Source: Phoenix dactylifera | Lineage: Eukaryota > Streptophyta > Magnoliopsida > Arecales > Arecaceae | Direction: 5' to 3' | NCBI RefSeq assembly: GCF_009389715.1 | Contig: NC_052393.1 | Coordinates: forward strand, 620,001-684,000 | Length of the DNA stretch: 64,000 nucleotides | Shown: piece by piece, positions 38,150 through 51,100 of the stretch | Numbering within the stretch: position 1 is the stretch's first letter | Layout of the letters: each line of letters starts with the position of its first letter | Notes under the pieces: generated by a model | Database searches by the model: none | Seen by the model: the letters and a program-made list of their open reading frames with translations, nothing else | What the model was told of the DNA's origin: nothing | Made by a program: the position numbers and the translations under genes

Positions 38150-39020
38150 AGATAGATGGACATGAAATATAACACGGTCTGGTTCGGTTCGTGTACCCAA
38201 GGCTGGTTTCGACCGGATCGAATCCGGTCCGCATCAGTCAAGGCCCGACCCGGCACCAACTCACTTCCTGTGTTTAAATATATACCGTACCGCCTTCGAT
38301 TTTCCCCTTTCTTAATTGCATCATACGGAGGCAGGGCATCCGCGGCCGCCGGCCGCGGGCGGTGCGCAGCAGCAGCGGGGCGGGCGGCGGCGAGATTCCG
38401 GCAGCCGAGGGCGGTGGCTGCCATGGGAATGAGGCCGTCGTTCTCCTCGCGGAGGGGACTGCGGCCCTGTTGGGGAGGAGCGAATCTGATTCGAGTGGGA
38501 CCGGACCGGCTCAAATCTCCCCAAGCCAAGTTCTTTCCTTTCCGGTCTCTGGCATAGATATTTCCATGCTTCAAGCGATAGGCGTTACGGAAGCAGATCC
38601 TTGTTGCGCGAGAAGTTTTTATAATGGGCACGTCGGTAAAGATTGCAGCGCCTCCGATGATAATGACGGGGCCCTATATTCTCGCGGGCCATTCCCCCTG
38701 TCCGAGGTTCGAGACAGGATACACGGTTGGCCTTTTTATCCTTTTTGTCAAGCCTTTAACGAGCGTATTCACTGCGTTTGGGAGTGAGCGGGACTGCACT
38801 TATTGCAACGCGCAGATCGACATTTGGACACGCTCGAGAGGAAGGAAAGAAGGGAGAAGCGTTTCAAGAAAGTCTTCTTCTTTCTGGTTTTCACCAGAGC
38901 CCAGAGGTTTCATTCTCTTGTATTCTTTAATCCAGCCCCGCTTACCTTCCAGTCATCTGTTTTCATCTCCTGTCAGAAGAAAGACAAGGGAACGTGAAGA
39001 AAGAAGCCATCTTTGAGGTA
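38150..39020 (+). promoter_or_regulatory. GC-rich island, probable promoter and leader region of the EIN2-like gene
   Basis: 38,330-38,560 is strongly CpG-rich (for example GGCCGCCGGCCGCGGGCGG) in an AT-rich setting. It is followed by a purine-rich stretch with a plausible leader-exon end and donor at 39,016 (CATCTTTGAG|gtactt). Plant EIN2 genes commonly have 5' UTR introns, so this may be the first non-coding exon for the CDS starting at 41,816. Open frames occur on both strands and cannot be assigned. Confidence 0.35.
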
Positions 39021-39239
39021 CTTCGCGACTTACCCTTTTTCCTGTCAATGAGAGATTTGATAAAAGACCGGATTCTTGATGTTTCCTTTTCTTGCCCCCC
39101 TCTCGCCCCTTCTCTCTCTCTCTCCATCTTTAACTGCTTCCCAAAACGTTACCATCTGATCCATCTCCACGTGCATTCACCTTCCTTCTTGGTTCGTGTA
39201 ATACCCCGTTTCGATCTTCTTTCACGATAAACGCCAAGG

Positions 39240-40150
39240 AAAGGAAAGAGAGGAGCCCTCCTCAAGGTTATCATAGATTATTATGTATTACTCTGTTTAT
39301 TTTAATAAAAAAATTGTTAAAAAAGATTAGAGAAACGGGCCATCTTTGTACGCCCATTTTGAGATTTTGATATCTTTGATGATTGATTTTTATCTTCTTT
39401 GCAAGAATAAATGGTTTAGATGCTTTGTTTCCATCTTATTTTCAGGAGAAACATAAGGGAGGGAAAGTGAGGAGGGGGCTCTAAGGTAGTGAGCCATCAT
39501 TTACAACTTATTGATGTTTGCTTTGATGAGAAATATGTTGGAAGATTGGATTCTTAATAACTTGGAGAAGCACAAGGGAAAGGAAAGAAAGATGAGATCT
39601 TAAGGCTTTTGATGAGAGGTTTGCTGAAAGATTAGAGAAAGAGCCCATCTTTGTATAAACATTCTCAAGTTTTGATGTCATGGAAAACTGCTTTCCTTCC
39701 TCTTCTTCTTCTTTTTCTTCTAATGTGTTGTCTTTGTAAGAACAAATAGTTTAAATTCTCTATATCCATCTTCCTTTACATAGACCATAGGGGAAAAGAA
39801 AGAAAGGAGGGAGCTTTAAGGTAGTACACCAGCTTTTAGGGCTTACCCTGCTTGCTTTTGACAAGAAATTTGCTCAAGAATTATAGAAAGTGCCCACCTT
39901 TTTATGCCTATTTTGGATTCTTGATGTCTTGGATGGTTGGTTCTATGTTCCGTTAAATTGTTTCTCTTTGTAAGAAATACTTTAGACGATCTAGTTCCAT
40001 TAATTTAGAAGAAATGCAAGGGGAAGGGGAAAAAAAGAGGCAGCTTTAAGGTGGTTCACAGCTTTCTAAGGCTTACCCTGATTGTTTTCCATGAGAAAAA
40101 GGTCAATAGGTTAGAAAAAACACCCATCGTTCTATGACCTTTAAAATCAA
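39240..40150. repeat. Degenerate ~220-bp tandem repeats upstream of EIN2
   Basis: Units start near 39,246, 39,466, 39,580 (after a half-length unit), 39,800 and 40,028. Each has a purine-rich GGAAAGGAAAGA block, GAGCTTTAAGGTAGT, GCTTTTGATGAGAAATTTGCT, GATTAGAGAAA..GCCCATCTTT, TTTTGATGTCTTGGATGGTTG and TCTTTGTAAGAA, in that order. A further partial unit is at about 40,770-40,870, separated from the last by about 620 bp. Confidence 0.7.
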
Positions 40151-41815
40151 TCCAGGCTTACCCATTTAATTTCACATAATTATCAATTATGCTAGATGGT
40201 AACACCACATTCCTAACCGTCATTTAGACTTTTATCCATGTGCATGTAACTTAACATAGCCTTATCCAGCAAGTCTTGTCTACCAATATTCTGAAACTAT
40301 GACCATGCGTTTCTATTTTTGTTTGTGCACTTCTTGAGGGTTATTTTGTTGTTTAGATTTTGCACATTGGAGGGATAGGTCATTCACCAATCAAAGACAA
40401 AAATTCCCTTCTAGGTGGGCAAGGCAACAATAGAGCAAGACCAAGAGGGTACTGCTTGGTACATGTATTTAAATGGTTAAATTGTCCGTGAAGCTGGTTT
40501 TGTGTAGCTTTCATTCTGTTCAGCACGCTACCTATAATAATAACTGCAGCTTCAGTCAAGTCAGTGACATGATTCATGAATGTATAGAAGATGTCCAGAG
40601 TATATTAATATTTGTTTTGAGCTATTTCATATTTAATTGCGCCCATCCTCACTTTATTGTCAACAAATGGAAACTGATTTTGGTTCAGTTTTCTGGATAT
40701 GCTTGCAATGCCAAAGAATGAACCCTGAATTGAGCGACTGGTTGAGAAGATCCTTAAAGTTGACTTGGAATCCTTAAAGAAAAAGCACCCATCGATCTAT
40801 GACCTTTAAAATATTTTGATACGATTCGAATATTTTGATGTATTGGATGGTTGGTTTTCTATTTCTCTATGAATCTTTATAATATATACATGCCCATAAG
40901 CGCATATTTTCGATAATTAGCTATCCAGTAATCTCGCAAAGATTACTGAATAGCTTGTTGTCAAAATGTGCATGCATAGACATGTATTTTTTATAACTTC
41001 CTATATTTTGAATTTGTGAAATGCTTTGTATTCTCCAACATTATTTTGTGCATGAAGCTTAAAGAAATCTTCTTTCTTTGTCACTATTGTTTGTAAGACT
41101 TTCATTAGCATGACAGCTACCTCTTCCTCTCCTTTATATTTTATTTTTTTTCTTTTACTTTGAAAGGCAATTCTTAATAAAGAACTAATTTGATATATGA
41201 GTGGCTGTTGGATGCAGGGGTGATTTTATTTTTATGTGCTTGTTCTTTCAATCCTCTTGAGTTAGCTTTTTCTAATAAAACCCTTGCTGCATCCCTGTTA
41301 CGTGCTTAGATTGGTGCAAAGGCGACTTTCAGATAATAGGCAGCTCTGCACCTTTTAATGCATGAAGAAATCCTGAGGGCCATTTTAGTTGGTAATTAGT
41401 TTTACATGCTATTCTACCCTGCTAACCAATGTATTTCAAAAGAAACTATCAGTTTTTGAGTTTCTCTTACATGTTCTAAAGGTTTATTAATGTTGATTCA
41501 TTGTGGTTTGCATTGGTCTCTGCATTTTCCTTTCCTTTGAAGGAAGAATTTGATTAATTTGAATGCCGTAATATCTCTATGTATGCCTTATTGAGGATGG
41601 TTCATTTGCGCATCTGCAGCTAAAATCTTTTAGAGCTATCAGTTTTTGATGCTTGACCTCAAATTCCTGTATTTGGTGCTTATTGAAGGGGTTTTTAATT
41701 ATTTAAGCAGCTATATTTAGATGTAAACTTATGAAACGTGCCTTCTGTAGCATATACATACATACATACATATGTCTGTCTTCTTCTGGGGTGCACACAC
41801 ATATTTGTCTAAGAT

Positions 41816-44295
41816 ATGGCTACTGACTTTAAAAGTTATCCAGATCTCAACAGCTTAGGTCAATATTTGCCTACTATTGGACCAGCACTTCTATTGTCCA
41901 TGGAATACATGGACCTTGGTAAATGGGTAGCGGCTATCGAGGGTGGTGCACATATTGGTCTCCATCTTATACTAGTGCTGTTTTTTTTCAATTGCTCTGG
42001 TATTTTGTGCCAGTATCTTGCAAACCTTATTGGCATAGTCACAGGAAAGAATCTTGCTCAGGTAATCTCTTTTGTCCTTGCTAAGTTTTATTGTTCAGTT
42101 TCTTTTGCCCTTGCTAATATTGAATGTTCTTTGCATTAAAATTCATGATATGTTCCCTATGTTAATTTGAAGAGTTCAATAAGACATAATTTTGTCTTGG
42201 CACTTGGGTTAAATGATGATTTCTGCAGTGAGTCTGTTTTCTGAATGTTGCAACTATGGTTCCATACTTCCATTAATCTTTTTCCCCAGTAATTAGAGTT
42301 ACTCAAATTCATGGCCTGAGCATTTTTGACATGTTAAGTAGTCAATACTTCATTAGTACTGCATATTATCTTCCCATTAATAATAATTTTTTTTTGTTTT
42401 TGTTGATTTGGAAGATTTGCAATGAGGAGTACTGCAGGTTGACATGTGTCCTTCTTGGAGTGCAAGCCCAGATATCGATGATTGTTTCCGACCTGACAAT
42501 GGTATTTGTTATGCTTCATCAAATAAATGAAAGCCATTTTTAGGTTTCTTGATTCGTCAGGTTTCTTTACAACATTAATGATGCCAGATTCTGAGCTTTG
42601 CACATGGATTCAGTTTATTTTTTGGGGTGAACCAGTTCATTTCCATCTATTTCTCTGCTACCATTGCTGTTCTAATTCCATATATTTTCAACCTCTTGGT
42701 AAGTTTATGATTTGTATTTTATAGACCGTCAATGATCCAATTGTCAGATGTAATTTTTAATGTGTTTTGTGACGATATCACTTGTCCATGATCCTTAGGG
42801 CTCTTGCAAATTAGAGGCGGTCTATGGCATATCAAGCTTCGTATCGCTCTTTGGAGTGCTCTCCAGTCTACCAAATATTCCATCTATAGCTCATGATAGG
42901 TATCCAGGGTTGGATTTGCAGACTGCTTGCTCAGTCATGGTTCTTCTTGGCTCAAATATCATGCCTCATAATTTTTACATTCACTCGTCTGTTGTACAGG
43001 TATGCTTAGCCATCATACTCTTGGATCTTGGTTACGTTGGAAAATATGTTTGTGATGATCATCCTTACAGTTCAGTTGTTAATATTCCTGTCATCTTATT
43101 TTAATGCTTGAGAAGATTATGGTGCGTAACAGATTTTTTCCAAAGAACCTTCAATTCTATTTTTGAGTGACCATATATGCAAATCTGTCATTTAAATCTG
43201 CTAATTTCATGCTTAAGGATAAAAGAGTGGACAAGCCATTTATCCAGTACTGTATCTTAGTGCAAAAAGATCTCAAATTTGATAATGAGAAGTAACAGAT
43301 GATTAGGAATAGAGGAAAGGAAAGGAAGAGTTGGAGGAAGAATTAGGAATGCAACTTTTGAATCACTATTTAATATAACTTATGAAAGTCTTGTAATTCA
43401 TCACTTCTCTAAGGTGTTTTGATGGATTATACATTGAAGGTGGATTTAATTATAAAGTTTAGATTATGAATGATGGTACACTAGAGCTTAAATTAATGAG
43501 TATCCTTGTAGATAATTCTTAATGCTTCTTTAGAGAGTGAAATAATTAATGGTACTGTTCCTTTTGACTCGTAGTCAGTATTCTAGAGCTTATTAACTAC
43601 CCATGGACCCTTGCATGGACAACACAAGAGCCATTTAATATCTTAAATGGAGATTTGCTCTTCTTCAAATGGCAAGACTGACCACTTAACAAGAAATTGG
43701 TTTGAATAGCTCAGGCTGGGTTCCATTTAAAATATATGGTTCATTTGTTTCTTAAGGATCAAGGATTAGAATAGGTCTGCCTATAAGTCCGTTTCCGGTT
43801 GCCTGGTCCAACCAGACTGTCTGGACTTGTTTGATAACATTGGCTTATGTCTTCCCTTCTTCCCTCTAATGATTTTATCTATATTAAATGTTGTGCAGGA
43901 ACTGATTAATGTTGTCCTTTTTTTCTATTTAGAGCCAAGGTTTGCCATACCGTTCCGTACTGTATTGGTATTGAACCAGTACCCAGTCTTGTGCCGTACT
44001 GACACTCGGTACGACTCCCCTTCTTATACCATACCCCATACTGACACTATAATAGGATGGTACCAGTAAGGGGTTCGTACCGAGACGGAGAACCTTGCTC
44101 AGAGCTACTGCTTGGATAACTTATTTAACAAGTGCTAAAGATGTTATTTATCATTTCTTCCCATTGTCAATCTAAACTTAGACATGCTTTAATTTGTTCC
44201 TTTCCGGTATTTTCCTAATTTTTCATGCTGAAGCATTTGAGTTCAAAATTGGCATTTATCCTTAATTAGTTCATTTTGGTACAAAGTTGTGTTGG

Positions 44296-44375
<80 letters not shown>

Positions 44376-45083
44376 CCATAATCCAGTACCAAGTTTCAGC
44401 CGCTTCTAGTAGATGATTACCTCTTTCATTTGTCTTTGTGCAGCTGCAGAAACCAACAAATGCCAGTGTGGGCTCTTTAATTCATGATACACTTTTTACT
44501 ATAATATCTAATTTTGCTGCTATTTTCCTGGTGAATTTTGTTTTTATGAGCTCGACAGCAGCTGTATTTGACAATGCGGGCCTCATAATGCCTACATTTC
44601 AAGATGCTTTTATGTTGGTGGACCAGGTTATGTCTCACTTCTTTGGTGCACTATTTCTTCATTCATTTACATGATTAACATAAGTATGCCTCTGTCAGTA
44701 CAATTCCGTATATAAAATGTACAGATTGCATTTAGGACTAAAAACCATGACCTAATTTCTCATATATTGGTGAACCTGCAAGCTGCATTATCGTCGATAT
44801 TATGTAGCATAAACTGCATTAGACACATTTTGATAAGTATGTTGGCTCTTGTTGTTTCTGCAGTGCATATTTGTCAAAGTTCTATATCAGAATTTCAGTA
44901 AATGGTAGGTGTATATTTTCTACAATTTTTTCCATCGTAATGCATGTCGATTGGATTTGTTATCTTTATTCTTGACCCAGTACAGAAAGACCAACACTGA
45001 AATCAATTTTGATGGAATCAAATCTGTTGTCAAACTATGATAGGTCTCAGACACTTTTCCTTGTCAATATATATATATATGTA

Positions 45084-45119
<36 letters not shown>

Positions 45120-48100
45120 TGTATGTATATGTATCTCATGATCTAAGGGACTCAAATGGCTTGCCTGAAGGTTAGATTACATAAAAAAATCTGTGTTAAT
45201 CCCATAAATAGTTGCTTCAAAAATTGGATAAAAGAAGTGTAGTAGAAATAAATATAAGTTTATAATATTTTCTAGACTTCTTTTGGACGAAGGTCCGCAA
45301 TCTCGGTACTAGATACCGGGTCGGTACCTTGTTGGTTTGGTACAGTACGGTATACCTCTGGGCTAAAATTGCTCTCTAATTATTTTTCTCAATGTTCATC
45401 TTGGTACACCTTGGTACGAACCAGTATATATCTCAGTACGAACCGGTACACACCTCATTACACCTCGGTATAGGTGGTACAAGGCTTATACCAACTTGAA
45501 TATGTGTTTCGTACCGATTTTCTTTCGGTGCGGTACAGTACGCCCCATACCGAGCAGTACAAGGCGGTACGACAGACTTATTTTGGACTGTTAATTAACT
45601 TGTATATTGGAGTTACTGGACAACTATGCTATCTTCTTTGAATTAGATGATCCTTCCATGATTAAATAGTTGATTCATTTTCTTATTATCCTTTACCTCT
45701 TTCTTTACTTTCTGGTTGCAAACTGACTTACCTAATTTTGGGGGATCGTATCTGTAAGTATGTAATTTCACACCCCATCGACCTTATAAAAATTAGAAAA
45801 AAATTAAATGCACTACCATTACCCAAGTACCACCGGAATACAGTTAGGGGTACGAATGGGTTAGGTGGGACAGGATCATGAGTGACCCTGACTCGCCCTA
45901 GTTTCTTGTTGGGGTCCTAATATTGGACTCAGACCTAGACCCAACTCAATAGAAGATTGGGTCGGGTCCATGGCTAAAATTTTTGACCCAGCGAAACATT
46001 CGGGTCAGCTCGGGTCCATGTATAATCCGGTCCTAACTCGAAAAATTCGGATCCCGATCGGGTCCAGGTTGGGTCTAGATCACACAAATGGAGCTCTAAA
46101 GTGAAAGTTAAATTTGGACGAAAGAAAATCCTAGTTTCATCACAAAATATGAATCTGTCTTTGAAAGCTTGTTATGACACATTCAGCATGATAACTTTTT
46201 CCAATAAAGCTCAGAAAACAATTGAAAAGAGTCCAAAAGTCGAGCATTCCTTATGGATTATATGAATTATTGTGTTTAGGGATATCTACTAGATGGAAAC
46301 GGAGTATGGATAGAGTGCCAAGTCAGTCACAATATCAATCAACAATCTGAGAACTCGTTTGGTTTGTCGAAAAAATTTTAGCTCACTAAAATATTTTTTA
46401 TGGAAAGCTGATGCCTGGGTATACGATGCTTGGAAAAGTGGTTTTTGCATGTTTGGTTGACCATGAGAAGTGACACATTTTAGAGTGGCTTATGTTTGGT
46501 TAAGTATCTATTTTAATAGGAAAGTTGTGTAAAATACATGTTATGCTCTTAAATTACTGTAAATTCCAGCCCATGAGAAAGTCACTTTTCCATGTCCCAC
46601 GTGGGTTTTTCTTTTTCATGAAATATGAAAATCTTATTCTCATGGAAAAGCTACTTTTTCATCTCTTTCCTTTGAAAACTCCAACCAAATATGAGTCATT
46701 TTCCCATTTTCCTATTGACCAAACTTTTCCCCCTCTTCCTGCGAACCAAATGAGTCCTTCCCATCCAAGGATATTGCTCAATTATCTAGTTTGCCACAAC
46801 ATCCCCTATGTCATGTGAAGAAAATTAGATCAAGAAGCTTTGTGGGGTGCTGTCACCATTTATTTCAGACCAATTAATTGATGATGGATAGCACCATTAA
46901 ATGGCTTTACAAATTCTAGCACAGAATTCCTAGCACTTTCAAGCACTATGCTTCCATTTCTACCACATTATGCACAAATGAAGTTTATAAATGTAGTTTA
47001 CAGATTTTCTACATGTTAAGATCTGTATGTCAGTTAAACCATCAATTAAAATAAACTTGCCCTACCTGTTCTATGATTAATGCCTTATAAATCATGGAAT
47101 AAAATAAAGAACAAGGTCAAGAAATTTAACAACAAAGGTAATTAAAGATTCCATCATTTATGGTTTTTAGTTTTTAACCTACTTTTCTTATTAAACAATT
47201 CCACAATTGAGGTCTGATGGGGGTGAAATGAATCGTCCAGCCCACAACAAAAAGGGGCCCAATTTCGGCCTGATAGACACCAGCGCCAATCAGACGTATC
47301 CTCAGTCCAGCCCAGAATCAGCCCGACCTTGGACTTCACCAAAAGTTCCTCCAACCTCCTTCGCCGACGCGCCCCGGCCAAGCCCGAGCGCTAAAGCGCC
47401 CTGGCCAAGCTCGGGGTGCCCTCCTGTATTCGCCGATGCGCCCCGGACGAACTCAGAGCGCCCACTTTATTCACCGACACGCCCGACCCAGCTCGGGCGC
47501 CCTCTCCAGCAATGCACTTCGACCCTCGGGCTCGGGGCACTTCGCCGAGCACACCTCGGCACCCATCAAGCCGACCTCGTCAAAAGCACAACATGACCTC
47601 TCAGCGAGTTTGGCCTAACCGGCAGCCGCATCCATGTGTGTGCCCACGCCCTCCTACGTGGCCGTACATTGCGACACCACCACAACATACTATTCCGGCC
47701 ATGCTCTGCCAATGCCTTTTCGTTCCCAAGAACGGACTCCACCGTGCGCCACAATCAAATCCTGGCTGCGCGCCACACCCACTCATGATGGGGACAGGCC
47801 ATGCCCGGCCACGGCTGTCAACGCCTTACCGTTCTCAAGAACAGACTCCACCGCGCGCCACAACCAAGCTCTGGCTGCGCGCCACTCCCACTCATGATGG
47901 GAATGCGCCATACCTCTGCCACCTAAGCACCCCTGCCGGGACTACAAATAACGATCAACAAGTAACTCCTGGGGGGACACTTGGCTGGATATACAAAACT
48001 GCACTCTAACTTGATCGTCGGAGGGCCCTCACCGAAAACACCGGTGAGGTTTTGTGCAGGTACACCGTCGGTCGCAGGAGGTGGCTATCTCTATCTTCTT

Positions 48101-51100
48101 CTTCACTTCGGCAGCTCCCCCAACTCCTCCAGCGTGGTCACCCTCGGGCCACATTTGAACCACAACAAGGTCCATTCGATTATATGCTAACACAAAACCA
48201 CATAACTTGTGTCGAGTCGAGTTGGGTAATAGGTCGAAAGACCTAGACTAGACCCATATAACAATTGGGTCGGGTCGGGTCACGTCGGAACTCAATAAAC
48301 CCTGACCTGAGCCAAAATATGGAATAGGTCCAAATTTGAAACCTAACTCAGCCCCCAGGTCCTTAAATCAGATATGGATTGGATCTAAGCGGGTAGGGAT
48401 GGGTCAGGTCATGGGTCAACCCGACCCATTTGCAGCCTTAAATACAGTAAACAAAATGTCTTTAAATTTATCAATTTGTCTAATTGTGTCCTTTGACCTA
48501 GCATATCCATAATGCTTGTCCCCTCCATCATTATCTGATCCTGCAATCAGGTTCTAGCATTTTCTCTATTCCATCTCTTCGCTCGATGCTTGCTAGCTTT
48601 TGTTTGTCGATCAACTTAGTTTGGGCGTTGTGTATATAACTTGGTAAATTTTACTCCCCATCAACTGAATCAAAAAAAAAAAAAAGAAACAGAGAAAATG
48701 TACCATTGAAATGCAATGGCCAAAATGCCCTTAAACTTACATTACACCTAAAAGGCCAACTATATTCATATGTCTCCAATCTAAAGAACTCATACTGCTA
48801 AAACCTCCAGCATTATTAACACTAGCGGTTGCATTTTGGTGTAATCTCCAATTTAAAACAATGCACGACTAAGTGCAACTTGGTTCGAGACATGCCGAAG
48901 CATAATATTAAAGGCCTACACATTGGTTTTAGGCCCAAGTCCCACGTGAGCTCTTCTCTAGGCTCGTATGTTCAGCTTCCTCCATTTGATCTAGACCCAT
49001 GACCAGCTTGGCCTGGGGCCCTGGCTAGTTCAATTTACTAGACAAATCAGTTCCCTTCCTTGGTCATTTGTCATTGACGAGGAGGGGGAGGGGAGGGGAT
49101 GACTATGAGATCATTAATGGTGATGATGGATGAGATGCTAGTAGTTCATAGAGAGGGAGAGTAGGGGGTGGCACATAACTGATGGCGGTTGTGCCCATGT
49201 GCATTGATGGAAGAGGAGAGAGAGAGGCATTTGCAGGTGGTGAGCAAGGCAATAGTGGGGGTTGTGATGAGGACAAAGTTGGGCAAGGCTATGATGGAAA
49301 CTGATATTTAGTAGTGGAAGAAACAAATTAGGGATTTAAGATGAAAAAGTATATATTTCAATATTAATAAATATAAATACATATATATTTATTATATCTA
49401 ACTCTAGGCCAGGTCAGGTTAGCCTATACATTTTTTGGCTAGCATGAGCTCAGTATGAAGTTTAATCAGCTCATGTGTTTTAGGCTCGACCTAACCTGAT
49501 GGGATGAAAACTTTGAAAGCTTGCTAAAATTGGGTCAAGTGGGTTGGGCTTGTTCGAGTCTTTCTCTAGTCCATTTTTGCCCATATTTGTTAATTTCTAT
49601 TTGTGAACTAACTTACCTAATTTGGAATATTATGCATTTTTAATGAAGTAAATTTCCTCCTTACTAAGTAAATAAAGTTTATAAAATATTGATTGTATTA
49701 CCATTGCCAAGGCACCTTTTGAAATAAGAGAAAAGGTACCTTTTAAAATTTGCTTAAAAGATGGTATCTTGTGAGATACAATGTACAAGATGCCCTTAAA
49801 AATTTCATAGCATTGAAAAACCCCTCTATTTATATTTGGAAGAAGACCTATTTATCACCTTCAACCAGACAAACTCCTAATGCTTTGTCCCTTCTCCAAC
49901 ATTGTCTGCACCAAAGGCCATAGTTTGGTGTTATCTCTTGTCCATATCTTCAATTATACTTTTTAGTTTCCATTTGTGTAACAACTTGCCTAATTAAGAT
50001 TGTCATGCATAGAAAATTAGAAAATAGTAAATGTACTACCACTGGATTTCAATGACCAAATGCCCTTAAATTCTATTACACCGAGAAACTCCCTCCAACT
50101 ATATTTAAAGGAAGACCTAATTGTCTCCTTCAACCTAGAAAAATTCATAATGCTTACTTCTTTTTTCTTTGAAATTATCTGCACCAACGATTGCATTTTG
50201 GTGTCATCTTCGCTGCATCTCTTCATCTATACTTCTTTGTATTTGTGGTCTTGTTTACCTTATTTGGAAGATTGCGTATATCTTAGTAAATTTGTTCTCT
50301 GTCAACTGAATCAAAAAATTAGAAAACATTAAATATCCTACCATTAATAAGGGGACACCAAGTACCATGCACCAAATGCTCTTAAAATTCATACCAACAA
50401 AAGTTCCACCCAACTATATATAGAGGAAGAACCTGTTGTCTCCTTCAACCTACAAAACCCATAACACTTAACCCCTCCTGCTTCAACATCGTCTGCGCCA
50501 ATGACCAGATTGCAGTTTTATCTCTGGTCCATTTCTTCACCAGTTGCTTTCAGTATGCTCCATGAAAACTCATTATTATGTTTTTTTTGTTGCAAAGTAA
50601 TCTTACTTTTGTTGCTTTCATGAAAAATAAAAAAGGGAATAAGTGGAAGGATGATTTTGCCATCTCAATCTTTAGTTTATGGTTGCTTGTACTAGGAGCG
50701 TGTGCATGAGTAGAGAGCTTAAGAATTTAAGGAACGAAAGCATCAAGGAAGTGTCCACATGAAAATAATATTAACATTTATTTTTAAATACTAGATTTTT
50801 GTTTAATTTTATGATAACTGAATTATATCATGATAGAGAAAATGATATGACACATATCTTTTGCAAAATAAATGATAAGATAATGAATAGCACAGCTGTC
50901 ATGGAAATAATAGAGATAGTTTAATGCTGGTTGGAAACATATATAAGTGGGTATATGTTCTAGAGAGGGTGCAGCACCCTTGGGGTAAGATTATGGCTAC
51001 TAATTTTTAACTGACATCTTTTGTGTCTGTTGTTTCATGATGCTGTGACAAGTGCCGGTCAGCAACCATTTGTAGGTGCATCTTTTTGGGATGCTTTTCC

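Larger units (their letters stand above)
45845..48440. mobile_element. hAT-type non-autonomous element, enlarged by nested insertions
   Basis: Inverted ends TAGGGGTACGAATGGGTTAG and the inverse of TAAGGCTGCAAATGGGTCGG, with a perfect 8-bp duplication. GGGTCGGGTC-rich arms (45,880-46,080 and 48,215-48,430) are typical of a common plant hAT MITE class. The 2.6-kb span includes a MITE (46,351-46,757) and a solo LTR (47,215-48,167), so the original element was much shorter. No transposase. Confidence 0.82.
45700..50580. repeat. Array of ~320-bp degenerate tandem repeats in EIN2 intron 5
   Basis: At least five units, recognisable at 45,700-45,836 continuing at 48,449-48,650; 48,660-48,850; 49,580-49,980; 49,985-50,290; and 50,295-50,580. 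Shared order: TACCATTG..CCAAATGCCCTTAAA, TTACACC, CAACTATATTT, GAAGACCTAATTGTCTCCTT, CAACCTACAAAA, ATAATGCTT, TCTGCACCAA, GCATTTTGGTGTTATCTC, CATCTCTTCA, ATTTGTG..AACTTACCTAATTTGG, and TCAACTGAATCAAAAAATTAG. The array is interrupted by the hAT-type insertion and by a second insert at about 48,850-49,560. Confidence 0.75.

Noticed and set aside
38131..38787. Overlapping 130-166-codon frames on both strands in the GC-rich island
   Set aside because: Openness on both strands reflects high GC content; better explained as promoter and leader of the EIN2-like gene.
47416..48009. 197-codon Pro-rich open frame
   Set aside because: It lies wholly inside the solo LTR defined by TG..CA ends and the AGGTC duplication.
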